This document shows positions 15,934 to 25,392 of a stretch of DNA of 64,000 bases, one piece after another. Made by a program: the position numbers and the translations under genes. The DNA is from Alistipes timonensis JC136. Lineage in GTDB: Bacteria; Bacteroidota; Bacteroidia; Bacteroidales; Rikenellaceae. Under the pieces are notes generated by a model. It worked only from the letters and a program-made list of their open reading frames with translations. It had not been told where the DNA came from and did no database searches. The stretch's first letter is position 1; the number at the start of each line of letters is the position of its first letter. The stretch spans positions 1-64,000 of the forward strand of contig NZ_FNRI01000003.1 in assembly GCF_900107675.1 (NCBI RefSeq), read 5' to 3'.

Positions 15934-17055
15934 TTATTCGTAAATACCGGCTATGTCCTTCTCCATAAGGATCTGTTCCCCGGCGACGAAGGTCTTGAAG
16001 TCCTCCTCCGAAACGCAGCCCGGATAAGGGCCGAAGAAATGATTCGTATCCTTGTTCCGCCAAACCAGCACATAGGCTACCGGAACGCCCGTAATGGCTT
16101 TCGAAAGCTTTTCGGTCCACCATTTCGGTTGGGACGTGTTGTTTTCAAGCCCGGTCTCCGTGAAAGCGAACGGTTTGTTTTTCAGATAGGCGATATGTTT
16201 GAGCAGGCGCATCAGCCGCAGACCGTTGGTGTCGATCGCCCAAGAACTGCGGTCGTAGGCGTCCAGACCGAGCACATCGACATAGGCGTCGCCCGGCCAG
16301 AATTCGAGGTAGTTGTCCTGCGAACTGACAATATCGGGCGAATAGACGTACAGCAGGTTATGCACGCCCTTCGTATCGCGCAGGTATTCGAGCGTAAAAC
16401 GCCACAAGGCGATGTACTCCTCAGCAGTACAGTTGCCCTTTCCCCACCAGAATCCATTGCCGGTGTGTTCGTGGAACGGACGGAACAGCACCGGGACATA
16501 CTCCCCGTCAACAGTCTTGAGCGAGAGCATGAAATCGGCAACCTTGTCCAGCCAACCGCAGTATTTTTCGTGAAGATCGCCGCCGGGAATGATCCGGCCC
16601 ACGGCCGCGGTCACGTCCCAGGCCGTGCCCCCGGTAACGGGATTGGTCGTATGCCAACCGACGGTAGTCACACCGCCGCGGGCATAGGCTTCGAGAATAC
16701 GGCCGCGTATGTCATCAAACTTGTCGCCGTCGATATTGGCCTCCTGCCCAAGCTCGATCTGGGCCAGGTCCCAGCCCATTATCGCGGGATAGTCGCCGCA
16801 GATGCTCTTCACATCCGAACGGTCGGCATCGCCCGACCAACCGATGCCGTAGAGCGACGAGCACTGATGGCCGAAAAGCGTACCGCCGTTCTCGGCAATG
16901 CTGCGCAGGTTTGCGAGCAGGTTACGGGTCTGCACCGTAGCCTGCGAGTCGGTCGCCGCAGCAGGGGCGGGCTGAGGTTCCGGATATTCGCGGTCGGCAA
17001 TATCACTGCATCCTGCCACGACCAGACACGACAGATAAAGAATTTGTTTCCACAT
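15934..17055 (-). CDS. GH26 beta-mannanase lipoprotein
   Basis: This 373-residue lipoprotein (lipobox VVAGC, Cys16) has a Pro/Ala linker and a GH26 (beta/alpha)8 domain. The acid/base is Glu196 in LFRPFHEHTG and the nucleophile is Glu300 in FAFTETG. It cleaves beta-1,4-mannosidic bonds with retention, either endo-acting or releasing mannobiose. Lipidation and the operon place it in the outer membrane or periplasm. A second, diverged GH26 lies immediately upstream, so the pair may divide surface and periplasmic work. Confidence 0.93.
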   Translation of the reverse strand: MWKQILYLSCLVVAGCSDIADREYPEPQPAPAAATDSQATVQTRNLLANLRSIAENGGTLFGHQCSSLYGIGWSGDADRSDVKSICGDYPAIMGWDLAQIELGQEANIDGDKFDDIRGRILEAYARGGVTTVGWHTTNPVTGGTAWDVTAAVGRIIPGGDLHEKYCGWLDKVADFMLSLKTVDGEYVPVLFRPFHEHTGNGFWWGKGNCTAEEYIALWRFTLEYLRDTKGVHNLLYVYSPDIVSSQDNYLEFWPGDAYVDVLGLDAYDRSSWAIDTNGLRLMRLLKHIAYLKNKPFAFTETGLENNTSQPKWWTEKLSKAITGVPVAYVLVWRNKDTNHFFGPYPGCVSEEDFKTFVAGEQILMEKDIAGIYE

Positions 17056-17081
17056 AATTATCAGCTATTTTAGGTTAATTA

Positions 17082-18188
17082 TCAGTGATACATGTCAGGC
17101 AACCGGCTCTCGAACAGCACGGGCTGCTCCCGGTTGACGGCAAATTTTCTGAAATCGGGTTCCGAAACATGTCCGTGCCAGGGACCGAAAAAGTGCGTCG
17201 GACGGTCGTGGGCGTTACGCCACACCAAGACATAGCTCAGCCCCTTGCCGCGGATGACCGGCAACAGCCATCGGGTCCACCACTCCGCATCGGGGATACC
17301 CTCGAGTCCGGTTTCGGTGAAAGCCGTCGGCTTGCCGTGTTCGCGGCCCAATTGCTGCAAGGTCGAAAGCATTCGTTCACCGCCCGATAGGAAATCCCAA
17401 TCCTGCTGACGGTGGTAGGCGTCGAGCCCGAGTACATCGACCCACTCGTCGCCCGGATAGCGTTCCATATAGTGCTCCGCATCGCGGTACAGATCCGGTG
17501 AATAGACGTAGAGGAGATTATGCACCCCCTTCACATCACGCAGATATTCCACCGTGAAGCGCCATAAAGCCCGGTACTCGTCGGGGGTACACTGTGCTTC
17601 GCCCCACCAGAATCCGCTGCCGGTGTGCTCGTGGAACGGACGGAACAGTACCGGCGCCAGGGTCCCGTCGGCGGCTTTCAGACCGGCGAAGAATCCAGCC
17701 AGACGGTCGAGCCACAACCGGAATTCGGCATGGTTGGCGCCGCCGGGGAGAATGGATTTCACGGCCGTGGAGGTTTTACAGTCCCAAGCGTTGGCCCCCG
17801 ACTCAGGATTCTGCGGATGCCAACTGACCGTGTTCACGGCTCCGCGCCCATAGGCGGCACACAGCAGGCGTGTGATTTCAGCGAACGGAACGTCGTCGAT
17901 ACTCCGATCGGCCCCGGCTTCGAGTCCCCCGAGTTCCCACCCGAAGACAGCGGGGTAATCGCCGCAGCACTCTTTGACGTCGGAGCGTCCCTCCTCATAC
18001 TTCCAGCCGTGCCCGTAAAGAGCGTCGTCCTGGTGCCCGAACATCACCCCATCATCCACTACCCGGAACAAGTTGCGGTATAGGGCGCAAGTTTCAGGCG
18101 TGGCCCGCGAATCGACCGGGAAGGGTGAAGATTCCGAACAGGCGGCCGATAATACGGCCATACATGCTATGCAAAACAGTTTGTTCAT
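17082..18188 (-). CDS. GH26 beta-mannanase lipoprotein, second copy
   Basis: This 368-residue protein starts at MNKLFCIACM (18188); upstream in-frame codons encode no signal peptide and overlap the regulator. The lipobox SAAC gives Cys17. The catalytic residues are Glu187 in LFRPFHEHTG and Glu292 in TAFTETG. Clear paralogue of the GH26 downstream (shared HNLLYVYSPD and VDVLGLDAY), but diverged throughout, so not a recent duplication. Gap to the next gene is 26 bases. In Bacteroides fragilis a GH26 works with GH130 and an epimerase; this locus has the same set. Confidence 0.93.
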   Translation of the reverse strand: MNKLFCIACMAVLSAACSESSPFPVDSRATPETCALYRNLFRVVDDGVMFGHQDDALYGHGWKYEEGRSDVKECCGDYPAVFGWELGGLEAGADRSIDDVPFAEITRLLCAAYGRGAVNTVSWHPQNPESGANAWDCKTSTAVKSILPGGANHAEFRLWLDRLAGFFAGLKAADGTLAPVLFRPFHEHTGSGFWWGEAQCTPDEYRALWRFTVEYLRDVKGVHNLLYVYSPDLYRDAEHYMERYPGDEWVDVLGLDAYHRQQDWDFLSGGERMLSTLQQLGREHGKPTAFTETGLEGIPDAEWWTRWLLPVIRGKGLSYVLVWRNAHDRPTHFFGPWHGHVSEPDFRKFAVNREQPVLFESRLPDMYH

Positions 18189-18219
18189 TGTTTGTAACAG
18201 GTTAGAGCGGTTTGGTTTG

Positions 18220-19113
18220 TCAGATGATGATCTTCTTCTTGTCGTAGTATTCCCGAAAATCGTGAGGCGTATAGCCTTTGTATTTCTTGAAAATTCGGTT
18301 AAAATTCGAGAGGTTGTTGAACCCGCATTTGAAAGCAATCTCGGCAATCGTGTTCGCCGGTTCGTCGATCAGACGCCGGGACGCCGCACTGATGCGGATA
18401 TTGTTCAGGCAGTCGATAAAATTATATCCCGTCCGCCGCTTGATGAAACGGCTGAACGAAGGCTCGCTCATATTGACCAGCGCCGCCATCTCCGAGAGCC
18501 GCACGGGACGGTGGTAGTTGCTGTTGAGATAATCCATAATGGTCCGCACGCGCCGACTGTCGTAGGTATCCTCCAACTTGCTGAAATGCGAATGCGACAA
18601 CACGGTATAGGCCGGGTCGTGGGCCAGCAGGTTGAGCAGCGAAAGGAAAATCAGAATCGAGTTGAAATTGTCCGTACTGTTAATCAGCTGGTGAATCCCC
18701 GACTCGCTCTGCAAAATCGTCTTTTCGGAGAACGCGATCCCGTGCTGGGCATCCTGCAACATCTTCTTGATCGGCGCGAACTGTTTCCGGTCAATCAGTC
18801 CGCCGCCCTGAAACAGTTCGGGCGAAAACTGAATCGTTACCTCATAGATTTCCGCTCCCAGGTTCAAATTGCCGTCCATCCACGCATGCTCCAGATTGCT
18901 TCCCGTGATGAGCACCATCTCCCTGTCGCCAATATCGGCCACATGGTCGCCGACGATACGCCGCGCACCGCGTGCCCCGATGATATAGTTGAGCTCGTAT
19001 TCGCCGTGAATGTGAATCGGAAAATTGAAGTTGCTTTTCCGGCGCTCGAACACGACGAAGCTGTCCTGCTTCGAAATGGGAGGTACCTCCGTAAGGATAT
19101 TGTAATTTGCCAT
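18220..19113 (-). CDS. AraC-family regulator of the mannan locus
   Basis: This 297-residue regulator has an N-terminal cupin-like sensor (NFPIHIHGEYELNYI, about 30-45, typical of sugar-responsive AraC proteins) and two C-terminal helix-turn-helix motifs with the AraC signature (IAEIAFKCGFNNLSNFNRIF). The start at 19113 (MANYNIL) is preferred since the longer frame runs into the preceding gene. The gene is embedded in the operon between the epimerase and GH26. It should therefore be autoregulated and probably activates the locus on a mannose-containing ligand, in place of a hybrid two-component system. Confidence 0.88.
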   Translation of the reverse strand: MANYNILTEVPPISKQDSFVVFERRKSNFNFPIHIHGEYELNYIIGARGARRIVGDHVADIGDREMVLITGSNLEHAWMDGNLNLGAEIYEVTIQFSPELFQGGGLIDRKQFAPIKKMLQDAQHGIAFSEKTILQSESGIHQLINSTDNFNSILIFLSLLNLLAHDPAYTVLSHSHFSKLEDTYDSRRVRTIMDYLNSNYHRPVRLSEMAALVNMSEPSFSRFIKRRTGYNFIDCLNNIRISAASRRLIDEPANTIAEIAFKCGFNNLSNFNRIFKKYKGYTPHDFREYYDKKKIII

Positions 19114-19133
19114 AGCCGCCAGTTTTTCGGTTT

Positions 19134-20342
19134 TCAATTCTCTGCAAGCAGCCGTTCGATGCGCCGCATCAGTTCCAGGCACATCCGGCCATTATGATAG
19201 GGACATTTCCAGAACCCGGCCTTGTCGTCTTCGCGGTTGACCGAGCCGTCGGCACGGACGCTCCAAAACCATTCGCCGTTCGCACTATCGAGCAGGTGCG
19301 TCCGGATATACCGCCACACGTCGCGGCTGCGCCGCAGAAACATCGCGTCCCCGGTTTGCTCGTACATGTTGAAAAACCCGACAACCGCTTCGGCTTGTAC
19401 CCACCAGTGACGGTCGGCATCCGTATGTCCAGTCAACGGATCGTATTCGTAAATCAGGCTTCCGTCGGGCTGCACGCCTTCGGCGGCAGCCCTCGCCAAT
19501 GCCTCCGAAACAGATCCGACGCCAGCCCTGACCTGCGGATCGCCGAGCAGGTCGGCGGCTTCGACAATAAGCCACGACGCCTCGATGTCATGTCCATAGG
19601 AGACCGTCCGCCCCTGCGGCTGCCATTCCGCATCGAAAAAGAGGTTCAAGTGCCCCGCCTGCGGATCGAAGATCCGGTCGGTATGAATGCGAAGCAACCG
19701 CCGGACCGCTTCAGCAACCCGATCTTCCGGCCAAACCCGCAGCAGGTTCGCACAAGGTTCGAGCAGATGCAGGTGCGTGTTCATGCTGAAATAGGTATTG
19801 GCATCCTTCTCGCTTAGGCGCATGTCCTCCAATGGTCGCCAATCCCGGGTCAGGGCTTCGGCATATCCGCCCCGCGCCGCATCCCAGACATGTTCTTCAA
19901 GCGCCCCGAACAACGCAACCGCCTCATCCAAAGCCGCCGGATCACCCGTCGCCCGGACATATTCACTCAGTCCGTAAATCGCGAAACCCACGGCATAACT
20001 CTGCTTCTTGCAGCAGAGCGGATCTCCGTCGGGAGCAATCTCCCAATAGACGCCTCCGTACACCGGGTCGATCAGCCGTAAGGCCAGCAATTCACGAACC
20101 TTGCGGGCCGCATCCAGGCATTCGGGCCTCCCGGTCATGCGGTAAGCGGCCGAAAAGGTCCACAACATCCGCGCGATCAGGACGGCGCCTTTTCCGGCTT
20201 CGGGATGTGCTTTCCCGCGGCCGTCGATACGCCCCGCAAAGTGCACACCGTCACCCAAAAATGCCGTCCAGAAAGGCAGGATATCGCAGATCAGCTCCTC
20301 TGACAGCTCGTTACGCCATTGTACAAGCATCTTTTCCATCAT
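19134..20342 (-). CDS. AGE-family epimerase, probable mannobiose 2-epimerase
   Basis: This 402-residue (alpha/alpha)6-barrel protein belongs to the N-acylglucosamine/cellobiose 2-epimerase family. Conserved catalytic histidines appear in MNTHLHLLEP, VSYGHDIEASWL and KCPYHNGRM. Next to GH130 and a GPH symporter the expected reaction is mannobiose to 4-O-beta-mannosyl-glucose in the cytoplasm, as shown for the Bacteroides fragilis mannan cluster. Its ATG overlaps the stop of the transporter gene as ATGA, indicating translational coupling; a second ATG lies one codon later. Confidence 0.88.
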   Translation of the reverse strand: MMEKMLVQWRNELSEELICDILPFWTAFLGDGVHFAGRIDGRGKAHPEAGKGAVLIARMLWTFSAAYRMTGRPECLDAARKVRELLALRLIDPVYGGVYWEIAPDGDPLCCKKQSYAVGFAIYGLSEYVRATGDPAALDEAVALFGALEEHVWDAARGGYAEALTRDWRPLEDMRLSEKDANTYFSMNTHLHLLEPCANLLRVWPEDRVAEAVRRLLRIHTDRIFDPQAGHLNLFFDAEWQPQGRTVSYGHDIEASWLIVEAADLLGDPQVRAGVGSVSEALARAAAEGVQPDGSLIYEYDPLTGHTDADRHWWVQAEAVVGFFNMYEQTGDAMFLRRSRDVWRYIRTHLLDSANGEWFWSVRADGSVNREDDKAGFWKCPYHNGRMCLELMRRIERLLAEN

Positions 20343-21784
20343 TCGTTCGTTTTCCGACGAAGCGCGAGCTCCGCCGTGATTCGCTCCATACGTTTTTCGC
20401 CGAGCGGATAGAAAAGGACCGCCGCGGCAGCCAACAAGCAGCCGGAAGCCGGAAGCCAACTCATCATCATCCGCACGCCTGCTATCGCCTCACCGCTCTG
20501 CACCGCAGCCGACTGATCATAACCGAACGCTGTAAGCAGCCAGCCCGTCACAGCACCTCCCAGCGCCCAGCCGAGTTTCTGGGACATAGACGAAGAGGAG
20601 AGGATCAGCCCCGTAGGCCGCCGGCCGCTGCGGTATTCCTCGTAATCGACGATATCGGCATACATGCTCCACAACAAAGGCAGCACGACGCCCGCCGCAA
20701 CGCTGACAAGTGCTTGCAGGGTGAAGAGCCATCCCAGTTCGGAAGGCTCCAGCCGGAAGAAGAAGAGGCTCAGCACCGCCGCCGCACCCATCGCTGCGGC
20801 AAAAGCCCCTTTTTTGCCGATGCGCGCCGCCAGCGGTACGGCCAAAGCCACCCCGGCCATATTCCCCAACTGGCCCAACAGCAGGTAAAGCGTTCCCAGC
20901 GTCCAGCCCAGATGAGGCAGTTTGTAAGCGCTCCGGACATAGTCCGTGAAATAGAAGATCGCCACCCCGTCGCGGATCGAGTTGAACAACAGCACCGCCA
21001 CTCCCGCGACGAGTAGAATCCACCAGGGAGCATTGCGGGCCAGGCTTTTCAGGTCACGTCCGACCGATCCCTTCGCGTGCTGCGAATCGTCGACCCGAAT
21101 CCGCTCGCGCGTCCAGCGGAAACAGAGCCAGAAGAGCAGCGCACAAAGTCCCCCGATGACGGTCACGGCGCAGGTCCACGCCTCCGGCATGCCCGATATG
21201 GCTACGTCGCTCCCGGCGACGCTTTCATTCAGGACATCGGCCTCCCCGCCGCCGAGCCATCCGGCAAAGAAATCCACCATCGGCTGCAACAGCATGAAGG
21301 TCACCAGACTGCCGACATAGGCGAAGAACATCCGGTAGGAGGAGAACGTATTGCGCAGTTTCGTATCGGGCGTCATCACCCCGAGCAGCGAAGCATAGGG
21401 GACGTTGACCAGCGTATAGACCATCATCATGGCCGTATAGGTAACGTAGGCCCACACCAGTTTTCCGGTCATCCCGAAATCGGGAGTCCAGAACGTCAGC
21501 ACTCCGATCGCGGCGAACGGCAGGGCGCCCCAAAGCAGATAAGGACGGTAACGCCCCCACCGGCTGCGGGTACGATCCGCCAACAGCCCCATGATGGGAT
21601 CGTTAAGCGAATCCCAGATGCGGGTCACCAGGAACATAGTCCCGGCAGCGGCCGGCGTAATGCCGAACACCTTGGTATAGAAAAAGAGCAGATACATACC
21701 GAATATCTTCCAGAACATGCTCGAAGCCATGTCCCCGAAGCCGTATCCGATCTTCTCCCGGAATGTGACGCTGTCTTTCATCAA
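20339..21784 (-). CDS. GPH-family sugar:cation symporter (MelB-like)
   Basis: This 481-residue inner-membrane protein has about 12 hydrophobic segments and the MFS/GPH motif of the first cytoplasmic loop (RIWDSLNDPIMGLLADRTRSRWG, here cited as WDSLNDPIMGLLADRT, about residues 52-67). It should bring mannobiose or short mannooligosaccharides from the periplasm into the cytoplasm for the epimerase and phosphorylase. It overlaps GH130 upstream by 4 bases and the epimerase downstream by 4 bases, so the three are translationally coupled. Confidence 0.9.
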   Translation of the reverse strand: MMKDSVTFREKIGYGFGDMASSMFWKIFGMYLLFFYTKVFGITPAAAGTMFLVTRIWDSLNDPIMGLLADRTRSRWGRYRPYLLWGALPFAAIGVLTFWTPDFGMTGKLVWAYVTYTAMMMVYTLVNVPYASLLGVMTPDTKLRNTFSSYRMFFAYVGSLVTFMLLQPMVDFFAGWLGGGEADVLNESVAGSDVAISGMPEAWTCAVTVIGGLCALLFWLCFRWTRERIRVDDSQHAKGSVGRDLKSLARNAPWWILLVAGVAVLLFNSIRDGVAIFYFTDYVRSAYKLPHLGWTLGTLYLLLGQLGNMAGVALAVPLAARIGKKGAFAAAMGAAAVLSLFFFRLEPSELGWLFTLQALVSVAAGVVLPLLWSMYADIVDYEEYRSGRRPTGLILSSSSMSQKLGWALGGAVTGWLLTAFGYDQSAAVQSGEAIAGVRMMMSWLPASGCLLAAAAVLFYPLGEKRMERITAELALRRKTNE

Positions 21785-22968
21785 TCGTTCTTTCGGTAAT
21801 AGTTCAAATTTCTATCAATCAGCTCATTCAGCCGCTCGACGGAAGTCGCCGTCGTAAGACCGTCGGACGGCGTATGCAGGCAATAGTCCACAAGCCTCTC
21901 AATAGTCGATGTCGCCACGTGCATACGGGTATCGCTCGATGCATAGTAGAGAAATACCCGGCCGTCGTCATCGGCGATCCAGCCGTTCGAGAAAAGCACG
22001 TTCGAAACGTCGCCGACACGTTCTTCATTCTCCGGCGCCAGCGTATATCCGGCCGGCACGGCGATCAGCTGCGAAGGATCGTCCAAGGCCGTCATATACA
22101 TATAAAGTACATAACGGAGTCCCGCCGCGCAGGCGCGCACCCCGTGAGCCAGATGCAGCCACCCCTGCGGGGTGCGGATCGGATGGGGCCCCTCGCCGTT
22201 CTTCACCTCCTTGATCGTGTGGTAGAAACGTACGTCGATAATCTTTTCATCGCGGATTTCCGCACAGGCCATATCGTCTACCAAAGCCCAGCCGATCCCA
22301 CCGCCAAGGGCCCCGGCAGCGATGAACCCCTCCTGCGGACGGGTGTAAAGGGCATATTTTCCGTCCACGAATTCGGGGTGGAGCACCACGTTTCGCTGTT
22401 GTGTGGGCGACTTGATATCGGGAAGACGCTCCCAATGCACAAGGTCCTTCGTCCGGGCCACGCCGGCCGTGGCGACGGCCGACGACAGATCGCCCGGGGC
22501 TGCCGACGGATCGTGGCGTTCGACACAGAAGATGCCGTAAATCCAGCCGTCCTCATGAGCCGTAAGTCGCATGTCATACAAGTTCGTTTCGGTCCCGTTT
22601 ACCGGGGGAATCGTCAGCGGATGATCGCGGAACCGGAATTCGTCGATCCCATTATCGCTTTCAGCCAGAGCGAAAAAGGATTTGCGGTCGTTCCCTTCGA
22701 CCCGGACCACCAGCACGTATTTGCCGCCGAACTTGATAGCACCGGCATTGAACGTTCCGTTGATCCCGAACCGCTCAAGCAAAAAGGGGTTAGTAGCAGG
22801 ATTCAGGTCGTAGCGCCAGAAGAGCGGCGTATGCGCAGCCGTGAGGATCGGATAGGTATAACGAGTCCATACACCGTTCGAATCCGCGGCCGGATTCTTC
22901 CTGCCGATCAACTCTTCATGAGCTGAACGCAGGTCTGAAATACGCTTCTCGAAATCTAAATTTGTCAT
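21781..22968 (-). CDS. GH130 4-O-beta-D-mannosyl-D-glucose phosphorylase
   Basis: This 395-residue five-bladed beta-propeller enzyme closely matches the mannosylglucose phosphorylase (GH130 subfamily 1) of Bacteroides fragilis as I recall it. Long shared blocks include YPILTAAHTPLFWRYDLN, NVVLHPEFVDGKYALYTRP, HTIKEVKNGEGPHPI and DVSNVLFSNGWIADDDG. It phosphorolyses Man-Glc to alpha-mannose-1-phosphate and glucose without spending ATP. There is no signal peptide, consistent with the cytoplasm. It is the second gene of the operon, 26 bases after GH97. Confidence 0.95.
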   Translation of the reverse strand: MTNLDFEKRISDLRSAHEELIGRKNPAADSNGVWTRYTYPILTAAHTPLFWRYDLNPATNPFLLERFGINGTFNAGAIKFGGKYVLVVRVEGNDRKSFFALAESDNGIDEFRFRDHPLTIPPVNGTETNLYDMRLTAHEDGWIYGIFCVERHDPSAAPGDLSSAVATAGVARTKDLVHWERLPDIKSPTQQRNVVLHPEFVDGKYALYTRPQEGFIAAGALGGGIGWALVDDMACAEIRDEKIIDVRFYHTIKEVKNGEGPHPIRTPQGWLHLAHGVRACAAGLRYVLYMYMTALDDPSQLIAVPAGYTLAPENEERVGDVSNVLFSNGWIADDDGRVFLYYASSDTRMHVATSTIERLVDYCLHTPSDGLTTATSVERLNELIDRNLNYYRKND

Positions 22969-22994
22969 AAAACGAATAGAATAGAGTATTTATT

Positions 22995-25004
22995 TTATTC
23001 CCGGGTGATTCGCAGGGCGAATCCGCCGGCGGGAGCCATCGTTATTTCCAGTGTGCGCTCCGACCCCAGCGCACGGATTACCCGCTGGTAATCATGTCCG
23101 TACTTAGCGGCATTGACACCGTCGCAGAAGATTTCGGCCGTAAAATCTCCATCCCCCAAAAATCCGAGGTCGAGCGTCACCGTACGACCTTCGTGTCCCG
23201 TAAGGCCGCCGACGTACCAGACATCCCCTTTGCAGCGGGCGACGGCCGCATACTCCCCGAGCCGGCCGTCGAGCGCCACGGTCCGGTCCCACACCGTGGG
23301 AACGCCGCAGATGAAGGCCGTGCATTCGGGTTCCCGATCGTAGTTGGAGGGCGAGTCGCAAAGCATCGACAGCGGAGCATGGAAAACGATGTATTCAGCC
23401 AGCTGGCGGCAGCGCGTGCCCTGACTCATCGGTTCGCTGCGACGCGGAAAGAAATGTCCCTTCGCAGCATTGAGCATGGCTCCCTGGGTGTAGTCCACGG
23501 GACCAGCCGTCATCCGGATAAACGGCATCGTCACATCGTAGGTCACCTGATCGACCGACTCTTCCGACCATTTCATCTGTTCCAATCCGTGCACGCCTTC
23601 GAAATTGACGACATTGGGATAGGTGCGCTGCAAACCGGCGGGCTTATAAATGCCGTGGTAGTCGAGCAGCAATCCGTATTTAGCTGCGGTGGCCGCCCCG
23701 CGGTAGAGGAATTCGGCGATCTGCTGGTCGTCCCGGTCCATGAAGTCGACCTTGAAACCTTTGACACCCAATGCCGAATAATGGCGGCAAACCTCCTCCA
23801 TATCCCGGTCGAAAGCACGGAAACCCGCCCACAGGATGATGCCGACGTTCTTTTCTTTCGCATAACGCAGCACCTCATCCAGATCGAGGCGGTCGCTGCC
23901 GCCCGACATCAGGTCGGTCTTGTCTTTGGACCATCCGTCGTCCATCACCAGGTATTCGATCCCGTTGCGGGCCGCGAAGTCGATATAGTGCTTATAGGTC
24001 GGCGTATTGACCCCGGCCTCGAAATCGACGCCGTGAAGTCCCCAGTCGTTCCACCACTCCCAGGCCGCCAGCCCCGGGCGAATCCACGAAACATCCTCGA
24101 GGCGCGAGGGCTCGGCCAGACGCATGACCATATCGTTATCGAGCAGTTGTCTGTCCTCGCGGGCAATGAGGACCGTTCGCCACGGGAACGTAGCCCGCGG
24201 TGCGGCTTTGGCGATGAAATCGTCGTACTCGTCCACGACATTTTGAAGATTGTCATGTCCCCCGTCGTGCGTACGCTTCGGATAGGGTGCGAAAATACCG
24301 CGCAGGGAGGTACCCTGACTCGGATAATTGAAATACATACCCGGATAGGCCTGGAGATCGGCCTCGGTAAAGCAGAGTTTCACCCCGTGATCGTCGGCCA
24401 CGACCATCGGCAGGAAAGCCAGGCGAGCTGGATCGAGCTCCGAGAGCCGGGCTACGGTATAAAGATTCTCGAACGAGGTCTTGAACTGGCTCCCAAAGGG
24501 TACGATCTCAGTTCCGTCACAATCCCGCACATAGGGGACCCAGCATTTCCAGTCTCCCGGAAAACGGGCGCCAGCCTCTTCGGAAGCAACAGTCAGCGGT
24601 TTATCCGTCGTCGAAACGAAACGATAGGCGACTCCGTCATCGTATGCCCGGAACTCAACGGCGAAACCCTGCCGGAAATCGGCCCGCAGCCAGTTGTAAC
24701 GGTCCGCAACCCGCTCTTTAATATAAAAGGGCGTCGCGAAGGAGGAATCGACCGTCCCCTTGCGGATGCGGGAAGGCTGCACCGAACCACCCCACACGGT
24801 TCCGTCGCTCAGCGTCATCGACACCGGAGTGGGCGCCACTACCGTCCGGCCGTCCACACGGACTTCATAGGCAAGTCGCTCGCCGGCCGTCAGTATGATC
24901 CCGATTTTCCCGTCGGGAGAAGGAATCTTGAAACTTTTTTCTCCGGCCGCAAATGCGAGCCCGCAAAGCATTGTAAATAATACAACTACAACTATTCTTC
25001 TCAT
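22995..25004 (-). CDS. GH97 alpha-galactosidase (retaining type)
   Basis: This 669-residue protein has a cleavable signal peptide (LCGLAFAAG, about 12-21), an N-terminal beta-sandwich, a (beta/alpha)8 catalytic domain and a C-terminal beta domain. The block GVKGFKVDFMDRDDQ places Asp420 at the nucleophile position of retaining GH97 enzymes such as the alpha-galactosidase BT1871; inverting GH97 enzymes such as SusB lack this residue. It should remove alpha-1,6-galactose from galactomannan oligosaccharides in the periplasm. It is the first gene of the eleven-gene operon. Confidence 0.9.
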   Translation of the reverse strand: MRRIVVVVLFTMLCGLAFAAGEKSFKIPSPDGKIGIILTAGERLAYEVRVDGRTVVAPTPVSMTLSDGTVWGGSVQPSRIRKGTVDSSFATPFYIKERVADRYNWLRADFRQGFAVEFRAYDDGVAYRFVSTTDKPLTVASEEAGARFPGDWKCWVPYVRDCDGTEIVPFGSQFKTSFENLYTVARLSELDPARLAFLPMVVADDHGVKLCFTEADLQAYPGMYFNYPSQGTSLRGIFAPYPKRTHDGGHDNLQNVVDEYDDFIAKAAPRATFPWRTVLIAREDRQLLDNDMVMRLAEPSRLEDVSWIRPGLAAWEWWNDWGLHGVDFEAGVNTPTYKHYIDFAARNGIEYLVMDDGWSKDKTDLMSGGSDRLDLDEVLRYAKEKNVGIILWAGFRAFDRDMEEVCRHYSALGVKGFKVDFMDRDDQQIAEFLYRGAATAAKYGLLLDYHGIYKPAGLQRTYPNVVNFEGVHGLEQMKWSEESVDQVTYDVTMPFIRMTAGPVDYTQGAMLNAAKGHFFPRRSEPMSQGTRCRQLAEYIVFHAPLSMLCDSPSNYDREPECTAFICGVPTVWDRTVALDGRLGEYAAVARCKGDVWYVGGLTGHEGRTVTLDLGFLGDGDFTAEIFCDGVNAAKYGHDYQRVIRALGSERTLEITMAPAGGFALRITRE

Positions 25005-25392
25005 AGGTTACAGTAAATAAGCAGGTTTACGTCACACAATAAAACAGGCTGCATTTCCCGTTTGTGCTGCGTAAAAATAGAGGTTTCGAAAGGGTTCTGC
25101 AACGGATGCAGTTCAGATGGATTGAATAGTATCATAATCAGACAAGATAATACCATTTTAACACGCAAAAACATTCCCGTTCTCGCCAAAACACCTCTCC
25201 AAAGCACGCTACACCCCCAAACACCCCGGCCCGGCCCGCTGCTATCCCCAGGCTCCCGGTACAGCGAACGGCCAGAATGATACTTTTTAATCAAATGCTT
25301 GTACCATGCGGCGCTTTTCATGGTTATCCGGTTTTTGTCCTCTATTTTTACGTTCGAAAACAAATTACGTTAACGAACCTAAACCAACCAGT
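25005..25392. promoter_or_regulatory. Divergent control region of the mannan locus
   Basis: This 388-bp gap separates the GH97-led operon from the SusE/F-like gene. The 14-mer CCTCTATTTTTACG occurs once facing each gene: 25070-25083 on the minus strand and 25339-25352 on the plus strand. On the minus strand it holds TATTTTTA with TTGC exactly 19 bp upstream (25099-25102), a plausible promoter. The plus copy lacks a clear -33 box. The middle (25190-25260) is C-rich with no open frame of interest. Confidence 0.5.

Noticed and set aside
15934..18188. Recent tandem duplication of GH26
   Set aside because: The two proteins share family motifs but differ along their whole length; they are old paralogues.
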